Made by a program: the position numbers and the translations under genes. Below the pieces are notes generated by a model. That model did no database searches. It worked only from the letters and a program-made list of their open reading frames with translations, and was not told where the DNA came from. 64,000 bases of DNA from Topomyia yanbarensis (lineage: Eukaryota; Arthropoda; Insecta; Diptera; Culicidae), in NCBI RefSeq assembly GCF_030247195.1, contig NC_080670.1:212524546-212588545 (forward strand), read 5' to 3'. Positions 11,350 through 22,363 of the stretch are shown in pieces (the first letter of the stretch is position 1; every line of letters begins with the position of its first letter).

Positions 11350-11590
11350 GGAAATTAGTTACAATGCTAGGCGGCTGGCACTGTTCGCCATGTCGCACTT
11401 AAACTTTTTACTTAAGTTTTTCTAAGTCTCTTTGCTTGGGATTTAGTCACAATACGGGACGATTCGCCATGTCGCTTTTAAACTTTTCACTTGAAAATAA
11501 AATTTTTCTCTCTAAGTCCCTTAGCTGGGACTTAGTCACAACGCGAATCGACTGGCACTGTTCGCCATGTCGCGCTTTGATTCATAGGCG
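11350..11590 (-). repeat. Triplicated primer-binding-like repeat
   Basis: The word gttcgccatgtcgc or its variant occurs three times (about 11384, 11467 and 11560). Each copy sits next to tttagtcaca-like and ttttaaactttt-like words, giving imperfect tandem units of about 85-90 bp. On the minus strand it reads gcgacatggcgaac, which resembles the junction after an LTR (tggcgaac...). It is a local tandem duplication of a non-coding segment. Confidence 0.5.
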
Positions 11591-11797
11591 ATAAGCCCGT
11601 TTACTTTTCATGAAGATGATCATCATTAGTAGTGACAGGTACCTTATGTTCAATTTATATTGCAACTTTTTGGGTTTGGGACGTGGATTAGTCCGTGAAG
11701 GATGCGTCCGAGGATACCGCGACGTACTTGGTCGTCGCGGTTATTCCTTGCGCCCGCATTTTATCCTTCGTTTCTGTCGTCTTTTTCCCGTGGTTTT

Positions 11798-12049
11798 TTA
11801 CCCTTTTGTAGATACCATCTCTCTCGTATTTATTGTGGGTTCTGGGCCTGGCTCGTCCTGGAAGATAGATAAAACGTTTTTCGTGGTGGTTAGCTCTTCG
11901 TCTTTTTCCTGATAAACATCTAGTACAGCCACGTCTACAGAGGGTGTGCTTCGACTACGCCTCTCTTTAGCCATCGACTGTAATTGCTTTTCTTGTCTTC
12001 GATGATAACTATGCCGTCCGCCTTTAGTGGTTTCGCCTCCAGATTCCAT
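11798..12049 (-). other. Hydrophilic open frame of uncertain status
   Basis: An 83-codon minus-strand frame starts MESGGETTKGGRHSYH. It is rich in Arg, Lys, Glu and Thr, with no membrane segment or recognised domain. It follows leader copy 6 in sense direction. The position suggests a gag-like N-terminal frame of a decayed retroelement, but the composition alone does not prove coding. Confidence 0.25.
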
Positions 12050-12227
12050 TTCGGTCGCTCGGCTATCAAGGGTAAGTATTCTTTTCTAAATCTCCTCTAG
12101 AAATACTGAATTCCGTGGCTTGTGTCGTATCCTGGAGCAGCAATAATCCTGATCACCCGATCAGGGCATGGAGTGATGTCGACGAGACCTTGTAGTTTTC
12201 TTCTGCCACTCAAATCATACTAATTTT

Positions 12228-12455
12228 CTCAATATTTTCTATTTCCTATTCGTATGCGAACTGCCAGTGAACAACGGCTTCAGCCTGCTGCGATTTCTTT
12301 CAAATTCTATTTCAATTCATTCGACAAACGATAGCCAAAACAGAGAATGCCTTCGACACGTGATATTATCACTACGGAATATTATTTTTGTGAATGTTTA
12401 CATCTGCTTCGCTCGCACACCTATCCGGTTCGAAGGACCAAATGTTGGCGCTTGA
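12228..12455 (-). repeat. Retroelement leader-like repeat, copy 6
   Basis: It contains tttctatttcctattcgtat, cagcctgctgcgatttcttt, the core cgtgatattatcactacgg at 12359-12377, and ctatccggttcgaaggacca at 12420. On the minus strand the end reads gcgccaacatttggtcc, the clearest primer-binding-like junction in this zone. Confidence 0.65.
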
Positions 12456-12842
12456 CATGAAAGAGATGTTTTTCGATTCATTCGATTTGGCAATATTTCA
12501 GAATTTCCAAGTTGTTGAGTTATTAGTTATACTCACATTGCTAAACTTGTCCGCTACTTTCTCGTTGGAGGATGGAAGCGGTTGTTAAAATTCGCTGACT
12601 ATCTAGATGTCGTCGATGTATCTCCAGATCGTCAGTCATTTCTACTTTAGGTTGATCGACCAACATTTTTTTCTTCTGTTTATTGACAGAGACCTGAAGC
12701 CATCTGGATACCAAAGCTATTGCCGTTATTTTGCATTCCTTGTTCTTTTATTGAATTAAGTATTGTATTACTGCTGTAAGGTACAGATACAATCCCGGAT
12801 GGTTCTCTTGATCCAGATCAAGCACTGTTCAGCCACTGAAAT

Positions 12843-13060
12843 TTCTCTATATATTTCTATTTACAATTCGTATACGAAAGCGCGACGAATTTGCTGCTCT
12901 CTTCAAAACTAGGTCGTTTTAGAATATTTGCGGGGAGTTAATTCCAAGGTAACCAAACGCTGCAGTTTCGAAGAAATTCTATAGTTTATCCTAGTTTGAG
13001 TTGAACTGCGTTCGAACCGTGATATTATCACTACGGAATATTATTTTTAACGATACTCTA
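12843..13060 (-). repeat. Retroelement leader-like repeat, copy 7
   Basis: It begins with tttctatttacaattcgtat plus caaaactaggtcgttttaga, as in copy 2. It ends with tatagtttatcctagttt and the core block at 13018-13036, as in copy 3. It thus joins the two halves seen separately at 6800-6890 and 7300-7400. Confidence 0.6.
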
Positions 13061-13105
13061 CATGTTTCTCGAAAAGTCGTCATCATATGACCAAAGGTCG
13101 CATGT

Positions 13106-13740
13106 GTACAGACGCGGCCGACGGTGGCCACTGCCTTAATACGACTGACTACTTGCGGCTCACTTACTTGCCTTAATACGACTTTTTACGACTATAAAAC
13201 CCTTTTATTAGGCCATTCAAAAATTACATCACACATTTAAGAGTAAAACGAGAAATTAGGAAGCATGTTGTTACATGTGTACAGACGCGGCCGACGGTGG
13301 CCACTGCCTTAATACAACTGAGTTCCGCGACCGGCTTCCACGACGGACTACAATGACTGACTACTTGCGGCTCACTTACTTCCCTTAATACGACTGAGTT
13401 CCGCGACCGACTTCCACGACGGACTACAATGACTGACCTCTTGCGGCTCACTTACTTGCCTTAATACGACTGAGTTCCGCGACCGACTTCCACGACGGAC
13501 TACAATGACTGACCTCTTGCGGCTCACTTACTTGCCTTAATACGACTTTTTACGACTGACTACTTGCGGCTCACTTACTTGCCTTAATACGACTTTTTAC
13601 GACTGACTACTTGCGGCTCACTTACTTGCCTTAATACGACTTTTTACGACTGACTACTTGCGGCTCACTTACTTGCCTTAATACGACTGAGTTCCGCGAC
13701 CGACTTCCACGACGGACTACAATGACTGACTACTTCTAAT
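13106..13740. repeat. Tandem array of a 47-bp unit with a longer variant
   Basis: The short unit, tacttgcggctcacttactt plus a tail ending acgactgac, repeats exactly every 47 bp (for example 13561 to 13608). A longer variant inserts a block with gagttccgcgaccgacttcc and recurs four times, the first copy slightly diverged. The units are almost identical, so expansion is recent. The array abuts module copy 2 at 13741. It has no spacers and no coding sense. Confidence 0.85.
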
Positions 13741-14121
13741 CTGACGCAAAAGACTTTTATCATTTCGTCTGTGTAGACTTCTCTCTGAGAGAGTCTCAGA
13801 CCTAAACAAAACATTCTTTCCACGCTCGCGAGAGTAAAGACCCCGGTGGATGAATCAGTAGTTCACTATGACTCATACTCGGAAGCCTTTACTTTCTATA
13901 ATAGCGTCGCCGTCTGCTGCTGGCAGCAACAAACTGTGTTTAATTAAACAAAGTGTTTATTCTTTTCCGTAAGCGTATGGCTTGGAAAGCGCGAGTGCAT
14001 CAAAATATCAGCTTAGCTTAAGGCTGTAGCTGGTGATGTAACCCAGGAAATTAGCTTCCATGGTGCACCACTTGGAGAAATTTTCCAGGGTTGATGCTGG
14101 CCGAAAACTATGGGCGCTGCA
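13741..14121 (-). mobile_element. 381-bp module, copy 2
   Basis: It is about 98% identical by eye to 18010-18390 and has the same length. It carries the same minus-strand features as copy 1: tgcagcgccc start, short open tail ending in TGA, AATAAA next to a tgtttaattaaaca palindrome, and the gacttctctctgagagagtc hairpin. Flanking sequence differs on the sense-upstream side (catgagtgcc here) but is tandem repeat on the other side, as for all three copies. Confidence 0.6.
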
Positions 14122-14734
14122 CATGAGTGCCAAAAAAAAATTTAACCTTCCACTGTAATTTCTTTTTAAGTTCTATTTCTATTATTTTTGAAAAACACAC
14201 AACCGTTCACTACAATTTTGTAATACTCTTTTTCCTATGTGAAAAATTTGAATTTTTTCGCCTGAATCAGTTTGGCTGACTTTTTATAGTGTTAGAGGTG
14301 TACATTTTTCTTATCTCTAGGGCCAGCTAATACAACTACATATAAAAACGAAGGGTGTTGTAACAGAAAAAATCAACTCCAACCACAACCAAACCATGAT
14401 GACTCTGGATGTTTTCACTTGATCTGGATCAAACTACTCACCGACCTGCTTCAACTCAGATTTACGAATTCAAGTTTTTACACTGTTTTCCAAGCACTTC
14501 TAAACAGATACCGACCGGCTGCACCAGTTATTTTAAACCACCAGGTCTATTACAAAAAGTATATTGAATCATTAACTGTAGAAACTACAAATGAAATCAC
14601 CAATTAACACACTATCTAAAACTGACTGATCGATTCGCGATCGATTCCTATTTAACAACCTGACTGACATGGCACAACTGGTCGACGTGGTGTGAATCGA
14701 TTTTTAGTGATGGTCGAATCTAAAAAATTCTCAA

Positions 14735-14990
14735 TGATTTCTACTTCCTATTAGTACGGGAACTGTCACGATCACTATTTTACCGCTGAAAACTGTTTGT
14801 TGTCGTTGGTGAACGTTTCATCACTGATTCAGTCTACTGGAATCTGAACTTTCTCAATGATTTCTATTTCCTATTTGCATGGTAACTGTCATAAATACTA
14901 CCGCCTGCCAGCCTGCTACGATCTGACTCAAATTCTCTACGAAGTGAAATTTTTGACACGTGATATTATCACTACGGAATATTATTTTTG
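14735..14990 (-). repeat. Retroelement leader-like repeat, copy 8 (front block doubled)
   Basis: Two front blocks occur 115 bp apart (tttctacttcctattagtac and tttctatttcctatttgcat), each followed by an aactgtca word. The core cgtgatattatcactacgg follows at 14959-14977. The same doubling is seen in copy 11, so the two share a recent ancestor. A 123-codon minus-strand frame spans part of it and looks like chance. Confidence 0.55.
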
Positions 14991-14999
14991 CCCCGGGAA

Positions 15000-16660
15000 A
15001 AGAATCCAGCATATAAACAGATATAAAACCAGGTGAAATATTTTTATTTTTATAAAAGAGTGTCACGCCCTCGGCTCCAATTCTAATAACTCGGCCGTTT
15101 CTTCGCCGAATTGCGTCTTTCGCCGAACCGTGATACACTATGGTAATAATTTTAGTTTGACTTCTTAAAAAAAAACCCTTTGTAGACTTGCCTCCGTTTT
15201 CGGAAACTGCGTTACGGTCCGACACGAAGTGATTTATCTGTATTACTTAATGTTCACCTATGTTCAATTTTGTGTTTTGTCTATCGCACACCTTTTCATT
15301 TCATTTGGTTCGCGACACTGTCACGGTCGCCATGTAGGATGTACACTAGATTTGAAGATGTTTTATTAAGAGTTTTATTACTTCAGCGTATGCGACACCA
15401 ACAATTACACACATGCTACCAGCCTAGTGCGATTTCTTTCAAATTCTATTTCAATTTAATATTTTATTCTTCTGACTTAGATTCCCTACTCGACATATTT
15501 GCTGAGTCTTCAATTAACCCTATCTGATTCGTGTGGCCGCAGCAAGACGGTAGCGATATGCTTTGGCAGCAATTATGTGCACTTCAACGTCGATGGCGAT
15601 GATCGTTTAGTTAAGGGATTTATTCTGCTCGGCGGGTGTTTTGTTATGGCTGAAAGATTGGTTGTAACTTATATATACAAGTAATGAGACATACCATCTA
15701 ATCTTAATTGTTAAAAAATTGAAAAACGTCTTTTCACAACTGAAGTCTAACTTCAACTGAATGCTTTATTCCAAGTCAATTATGATTGAACCTAAAGCCC
15801 CTAATCCCTATCGCTCTGCTATGTAGGCTATTTTGCAAGGCAACAACTGCTAAGGCTCGCTGAGTCCGTGTGTCGTTGCTTTGCTTGCTACCGAATGGTC
15901 GTTTTGCTGATGTAGGAACTATGTACGATTCTGGGCCACTGCCGAAAACTTATGGGATGCGCTAATTATGTTTCATGATAAAATAGGGAATGGTTTGCAA
16001 AATCGTTGCTTTCCAGTTGTTGAGAATCGCGTTGTCAATCTGGTGCCAAGTTTCTGGTTGAGGAATTAGTTTGTTTTTGATCGTAATTTGTTGCATGGAT
16101 AAGTCGTCGTGAGTGTCTGCCTTCTGAAACACTGCTGAGTAACCTGACTCTGATTTAATTATGGATCTTTTCCGGGTTAGGTAACGCCACCAGTTCGTTA
16201 ATACTTCTTTTACAGATTCAAAATCTCGAGTCTCCAGCTAGATATATGATGGTTCTTCTGATTTCCAATGACGCGCAGCGGGCCCGATCAATCCCTTCCC
16301 ATCTGACTTAATAAACTCAAAACGAAGGGACTATCATTACTCAGACAACCCTCGTAATGTATCAAAGCCAGATCGCTACGTGTCAGTGCTATAACAGGAC
16401 TGGTTTTTTTTATTTAACAGCAACCATAACTAGCACACCGTTTCAACGCACACCGAGGAAATCAAAGGAACAATGTTTTTAAAATTCAATTGAATTCTAA
16501 TTGAATTAAAAGTCTATCTGAATAGGCAAATGATCAAAGAATTCAATGAGATTTGGCCCATTTTGTGCACAAAAAAGTATAGCCCGAATTTAAGACTTCC
16601 CCGTTGGTATCCAAATGGGGAAAACTGATCGAAATGGTAATGATGAGGGAAGCGAATGCA
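15000..16660. other. Repeat debris without a supported gene
   Basis: It contains a leader-like trace at 15300-15460 (gacactgtcacggtcgccat, then ccagcctagtgcgatttctt). I recognise no coding sequence in the remainder, which has moderate GC and scattered short frames. Confidence 0.35.
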
Positions 16661-16745
16661 ATTATGTGAAAAAAATTCCCCCCGAAGCGAGATTCGAACC
16701 CGCATCCCTCGAGACTCACCATTTCTCACTTCAGCAAGTTCGACG
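16660..16745 (-). repeat. tRNA-like fragment with a B-box
   Basis: The minus strand reads gcgggttcgaatctcgcttc followed by gggg, a good T-arm with the GGTTCGAATC B-box and a 3' acceptor-like strand. No matching 5' acceptor strand or complete D-arm can be found at the right distance. It is more likely a tRNA-derived repeat or broken tRNA pseudogene than a working tRNA gene. Confidence 0.3.
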
Positions 16746-16857
16746 ATGGCCAATTCATAATGTAGTTTTAGACGTTATGTATTTTGCCATCTCTTCAAAG
16801 CTAGGTCGTTTTAGATTTTCCATAAAAAAAATTGAGGAAACTGATTAACCAATCACT

Positions 16858-17010
16858 GCGCTTTCTCAATATTTTCTATTTCCTATTCGTATTATCCTGG
16901 TCACGGCATCATTTGTTGCACTTGCGTGCGTTCGTCGGTCTTTACTGGATATCACTAACGGTACCTACTCTGGCTAGGTGTTTTCAAACAACCTAAATTC
17001 TGGACCAACA
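16858..17010 (-). repeat. Retroelement leader-like repeat, copy 9
   Basis: It contains tttctatttcctattcgt joined to tatcctggtcacggcatcat and a downstream part shared with copy 1 (gcacttgc, cgtcggt, ttttcaaaca). It is the second member of the copy 1 subtype. Confidence 0.55.
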
Positions 17011-17384
17011 TAACTTTTAACTGCTTACGAGGTTTTCCAAGGAATCGGGCACCTCAATTAGTGCAGTTCGTGAAGCAACTCTCGGTACACCAGATCGGAT
17101 CTTTATGATTTCTGGGACATTTTTCGGATCCATCATAAGCTGCTGCTTACGATCTGATGAGCTATTTTGGATATAGAAACATTCCCTTCAATTTGACGCA
17201 AGATAGATAAAAGTCATACTAATCACAGTAGGCCACCCTTAACGTTTTTACGTCGTCAAAAGTTTGACTATTTCCATTCTAGTTGCCATCTTCAAAACGA
17301 GTTTACCGGCTACGACTGTTTTTCGTTCTGTACTGGTACTTGCTGGAGCTCGCTTTTTTGGACTCCCGAATTCCGCAAAACGTT

Positions 17385-17415
17385 CGACACGTGATATTAC
17401 CGCTACCGATTTGAT
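17385..17415 (-). repeat. Retroelement leader-like repeat, copy 10 (core only, degenerate)
   Basis: The core appears as cgacacgtgatattaccgct, with two or three changes from the consensus. Surrounding blocks are not recognisable. Confidence 0.4.
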
Positions 17416-17929
17416 GAGGTTAATGCACAGCGCTGTAAAATTGTCTCAACTTAGACGACCGACGACAACGGAAAATAAAGTCAATCTTTTCAGTCAACAT
17501 AGCATATGCGACTCAGAACTAAATGAACATAGCAGCTTACGTATTATTTACACTATTTACAAATTGTTACATTTGCTGCTTTAGGTTGGGGCAAAAATTT
17601 CTGACTCAAATATCTGGACGTGGGTTAAAATTAGGCCTACCGTCATTTCTGCTTTTCACGAATCTAGTCGAGGTGACTGCACTTATGGTCAAGGTTTTTA
17701 GGCGTTTCCTAGCCTTTCACTTTTGCGGCTTTAAGTTTCCGCTGTCACCAGAATGTAGGAATACTTCCTCGGAGTTACCTTTTTCAACACAGTTTTATTA
17801 CAATCACCTCGAATAGTATGAATAGTTTTAATTCTCCACAGTTTACTTTAAATGCCCACTTGTTACAATATTCTTCAATTCCGAATTATGAGTACCGTGA
17901 TCACTATATTTGCTTTACGGTAATGTGAC

Positions 17930-18009
17930 CTGCGACTGGCTGACTTTCGCACGCGCGCGCCTGCTACGCGCGAACACTAACTAACTTATTACGACTGACC
18001 TCTTCCAAT
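17930..18009. repeat. Degenerate tandem repeat beside module copy 3
   Basis: It has gactggctgactttcgcacg and acgactgacctcttcc words next to an alternating cgcgcgcg tract. It corresponds to 7545-7724 and to the expanded array at 13106-13740. Confidence 0.45.
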
Positions 18010-18390
18010 CTGACGCAAAAGACTTTTATCATTTCGTCTGTGTAGACTTCTCTCTGAGAGAGTCTCAGACCTAAACAAAACATTCTTTCCACGCTCGCGA
18101 GGGTAAAGACCCCGGTGGATGAATCAGTAGTTCACTATGACTCATACTCGGAAGCCTTTACTTTCTACAAAAGCGTCACCGTCTGCTGCTGGCAGCAACA
18201 AACTGTGTTTAATTAAACAAAGTGTTTATTCTTTTCCGTAAACATATGGCTTGGAAAGCGCGAGTGCATCAAAATATCAGCTTAGCTTAAGGCTGTAGCT
18301 GGTGATGTAACCCAGGAAATTAGCTTCCATGGTGCACCACTTGGAGAAATTTTCCAGGGTTGATGCTGGCCGAAAACTATGGGCGCTGCA
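18010..18390 (-). mobile_element. 381-bp module, copy 3
   Basis: It has the same length as copy 2 and differs at about seven positions, for example tacaaaagcgtcacc for tataatagcgtcgcc. The sense-upstream flank (caaatattct) differs from those of copies 1 and 2, so the module moved or was duplicated with a defined edge at gggcgctgca. Confidence 0.6.
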
Positions 18391-18664
18391 CAAATATTCT
18401 TTTATTGTAATTCTTTTACTTGAACAAATTTATATATTTTTTTCTTTACTAGCGCCACAGCCCTAACTTCCTGCGTTTTACGGGCGTAACAACGTCTTTA
18501 ATCTAACCACTACACTTAATCTTCTATAAACAAGAGCACGGTTTTGCTCCCTGGAACTGAAGGTCAGCTACTCGAACACTCACAGTATTCATTTGAAAGC
18601 TGTTTACAGTTAGCACTTTCGACTGGGAACTGTTTTCACGGATTCTTATCAAATGCTTGCAAAA

Positions 18665-18970
18665 CTTTCTCAACAATTTCTATTTCCTACTCGTAGATAA
18701 ATCGTCCTAAACACTGTGTTTGTACCGTTTAAAACTTTTCGTTGATGGTGTTTTGAACTGGAAACTTTTCATCACTGATTCTTGTAGAAAAAGCACTCTG
18801 GTGTTGACACCGATATTTCTCAATGATTTCTTTTTCCTATTCGTAGGCGAACTGTCACTGCACCAACCTACTGCGATTTGATTCAATTTCTATAAAATTT
18901 TCTGTATCACTCTCGCATCAAGCGAATTTTTTGACACGTGATATTATCACTGCGAAATATTAGTAGTCTC
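18665..18970 (-). repeat. Retroelement leader-like repeat, copy 11 (front block doubled)
   Basis: Front blocks lie at about 18675 and 18830, each followed by a cgtag word. The core is at 18937-18955 with two changes (actgcga). The arrangement matches copy 8. Confidence 0.55.
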
Positions 18971-20760
18971 TAGTATAGATTCGCGGAGGCAAGCAGATGT
19001 AGTAAATAAGACACTAGAACGACTGGATAGCAATCAGCGCTATCGGCTTCGACGTCGGGGCCGAGAAACTCTAAAGTTTGTCCTTAATTATGAGTTTGAA
19101 GTCAGAATTGTTTATTTTCTTTTGTTTTCTTTTTTGTTTTCACCAACTTTTTCACCTTCTTTTTTACAACAACCGACACTGAAGGTTTAGAGTTCTTCTC
19201 CATGAATGCCAAAACTAGTGGAATAAAGATATATACTAGCAGTCTTTATATTATGGCAGGTTAGCTCAAAACTGTCGCCGCTTAAGCGTGTCTATCTTAA
19301 GCTTCTGTCTCTTGAGTCAATTTCTGTATGTATGAATTTTTATCCGTCCCAGTCCGCAATGTTTCTATGTAGCATTTCACCATTTTGAAGCGAGTCTTAA
19401 AAATTCATTACGGTTTATTTTTCCCACGTCTATTCTGTGGTATCTTTGCATTGGTATTAGACATGTAGTCTTAGAACCGTGAAATTTAACGGGGTTGAAT
19501 TAGAAAAAATACTTGGGAAAGTCCTTATCCGGTTAGCACTTATCTTTGTAACGGGTTGAATTATTCACTCTATTTCAACGAAGCGACGTCTTCAAACTGT
19601 CAACAAACGGTTGCTTCGAGATGCCAGTTTTGAGTATGAGCCGAAATGTCACTGTTATTCAGTTCCACTCTCTTCTTGAAGTAATTTGTTCAAATGATTT
19701 AGCTTATCTCTTCAAAACTAGGTCGTTTTAGAATATTTGACATAACTAAGCACAGCGCCTACTGCGGTCCACGCAGGATTCTGAGTGTAGTATAGCAAAA
19801 CCTTATCTTTTTTCGCCATTATTGTGGTCGTCGCATCCTCTCGATTTTTCGTTCTTCTATCTCGTGGGGGTGTACCTTGTACTGTGAAAATCTCGAACGT
19901 TGGTTTTTCAACTAACACAGGTGTCCTTTCCGATACATGTGCTACCAGCATCCACCTTGTAACCTATATGGTAAACCAGTTTCTACAATGAAAAAAGCAG
20001 TCATGATGAAAGTATTCACAATTCCCAATAGGTTTTAGAATCCGGATCAGGGTAGTCGGTCTGTCAAAAAAGCTAAAAATGTATGTAGTTTGCAAGTATG
20101 AGGGCGAGCCTACTCTGATTCGGATCCAAAAACGAAATCAGTATAAATTAAATGAATCACGTATCAATCAATGATATCTTTACAAATACGAACGACTGTC
20201 TTGAAAAGATCAGAAATAATGCTAGTAATAAATATCTATCACTGATATACTTTATGACAATAACTGACGAGATCGTGTGATGATCAAGTCAAATGAACTG
20301 ATAGCCGTTGCTAGATTTTTTAAATGCATACATGTATAGTAAAAAAACGACAATAAACTAATCAAATAATGCAATAGCTAATTAGAATTTAAATCTTTCT
20401 TTTAGTAAAACATATTTTAATAAATATGTGAGAAAAAATTATCTGAATAAAGAATTCAATAACTTTTGAACTCTTCGAAATCATTTTAATTTCTGAGCAG
20501 CATCCGAAAAGTCCAGACTAAATCGCCAATGATACTTTCTACTTCCTTCAAATTGACACTGTTTTCCCTCGAAAAAGAGAACATTTTGATTTAAATTTCA
20601 CGCAAAACATTCAAGAAAGACGGCAATTAGTAAATACTTCACAACTGCTCAGCAATTTCCATTCACAAATTGATCACAGAGAACAGACATTTTCCGAAAA
20701 AAAAACCTGAGAGAAGAACACAGCGAGAGTAGGTACGGATCATCGTCCATTTATTTCCAG
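18971..20760. other. Mostly unrecognised, one leader trace near 19710
   Basis: The block caaaactaggtcgttttaga occurs near 19713. A 77-codon minus-strand frame (19718-19951) shows nothing recognisable. From 19980 to 20700 the sequence is very AT-rich with no open frames of note, apart from the half-palindrome near 20105 related to 2487-2610. Confidence 0.35.
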
Positions 20761-20797
20761 GTACAGTCAGAAACGCAGTTAGAATTCCTCGAAGATG
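20761..20797 (+). other. Possible 5' exon with ATG at the splice donor
   Basis: A pyrimidine-rich ttatttccag acceptor is followed by 37 bp ending cgaagATG and a perfect gtaagt donor. A start codon placed exactly at the donor is typical of several insect housekeeping genes, including ribosomal-protein genes. No following coding exon is recognised within the next kilobases, so this may be an isolated fragment or chance. Confidence 0.25.
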
Positions 20798-22363
20798 GTA
20801 AGTATGGCTCCTGGAACACGGAATCTGCGTCTAATTCCAGCGTCGGAAATCTTTACCTTAAATCAAAATCGCACTCGAACAAGAATTCACTTTATCTATT
20901 TCCCTACTGAACTTTAAGATACTTGTCTAGATTTTCTAAACCTTTTTATATCCTTTCAATGAAGACAGAATAAGATTGCACAGCTCTGGCTTGTCGATGA
21001 AAGCAGACTGCTAATGCAGCTAATCGACAGTGTAGGAATGTAATGGCGTTCACATACAGATGGCGCGATTTTCAACATTGTCCCAGTCAACGAAATGGCG
21101 ACTTGGCGGGTTAAAAAATATGCGGGCGAGCGGTAGGCTACTGAAACATTGTTCTGGACAACCCGCCGTAACCCGCCAACAACCCGCCTTAATAGTGTGC
21201 GGGTGTAAACATATCTAGCTACACATGTCAAAAGATCCTATCTGCAAGTGACATTTTCTCTTTGTTTACTTTCTCTTTCGTTAGTAACTCAACCCCTTAT
21301 GATTTTGTTCCTTAACTCTTAGCATAATATACTAGTCGAAATCAGGGTCTTCCGATACACTGAAGCAATATTGGAAAGTTTACGCTATAAATAATCGAAT
21401 GAGTAAGTAAAGAAAGAGAGCCTTTCTGGTTCGTTAATCGTGGGTATTTCCTGCGATTGATTTTGTCTTCCGAACGTGAATTCCGACGATGATCTTCCAG
21501 CTAAGTTACTGCTTGTTGCATGATAAAAAATTCAGGAATGCTCTTAGTCCATGAGCTATTCGCATCCGCTTTAATTTGGTTCGGTTTTGATAGTTCACCT
21601 TCCCTCATGAACCGGTGTCCAATGATAAATGGTATGTGCCAATTCGATCCCTACTCCATCGCTTCAACCAACAAATCAATAACACTGACTATCCAGAGGA
21701 ACACAAATTGCCTGCGAGGATGCCTAGGTAACCTACAGAGGATCGTTGCTCAGACTCAGCCCATATGCTTGGCGTTGTAGGAGATGTATATCCGGGACCA
21801 GCCGAGCTCGGCGTCATGATTTGGAAATCGCTACTCGTGGGACCTCGCCAGCGGGATATATATGCCTGTATATTCCCGGAGGGACTCGGAAAGTGGGCTG
21901 CAAATGTCGGCGGCTCATTTTTAAAGCGGAGACCTCATTCATATCATGGGACATGCAAACAGGTGACGATGTGAAGCTCCCGTGCATGAATCAGAAGAGG
22001 GAACGATATATCCGAAGTAGTCGAATATAACGACGTCGTTGTTTTCAGTGATGACAGTTCGACATGCATCCACGGACAGAAGACGGAATCCGCCAACGAA
22101 GTCACTATTTGCTCGGATGTTGGCAGACCGCCGTAACCTGCTTCTCCAGGACACGTGGGAATCCTCCCTAACAGGTGGTGTCCGGAGATCAGATGAACCA
22201 TCACTAGAACGCTGAAGAGTACTCCGGTGGACTACCCGCACAGAAGTCAGCGAGCAGATAATTTCTGAAAGGTCAGAAAACCCACAGGAGATATTCTTCG
22301 CGTTGAGAATCGTTGATGTAGACAATTTTCGTGAGTCATTCAGCGATCAGCTTTATCTACTCA
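20798..22363. other. Unrecognised sequence, possibly with repeat debris from 21.7 kb
   Basis: It holds overlapping short frames on both strands (for example 21765-21974 and 21939-22325) with no recognisable domain. GC rises after 21.7 kb toward that of the R1-type element to the right, which suggests mobile-element debris. Confidence 0.3.

Noticed and set aside
13106..13740. CRISPR-like direct repeats
   Set aside because: Units are contiguous with no unique spacers, no cas genes are present, and the genome is eukaryotic. It is a tandem satellite.
16660..16745. Functional tRNA gene
   Set aside because: Only the T-arm and 3' strand are convincing; no pairing 5' acceptor strand or full clover-leaf can be built.
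7366..18955. TAATATT words in the core block, reminiscent of rolling-circle origins of small DNA viruses
   Set aside because: The full nonanucleotide and its flanking stem are absent, no Rep-like frame is present, and the block sits within LTR-element-like leaders.
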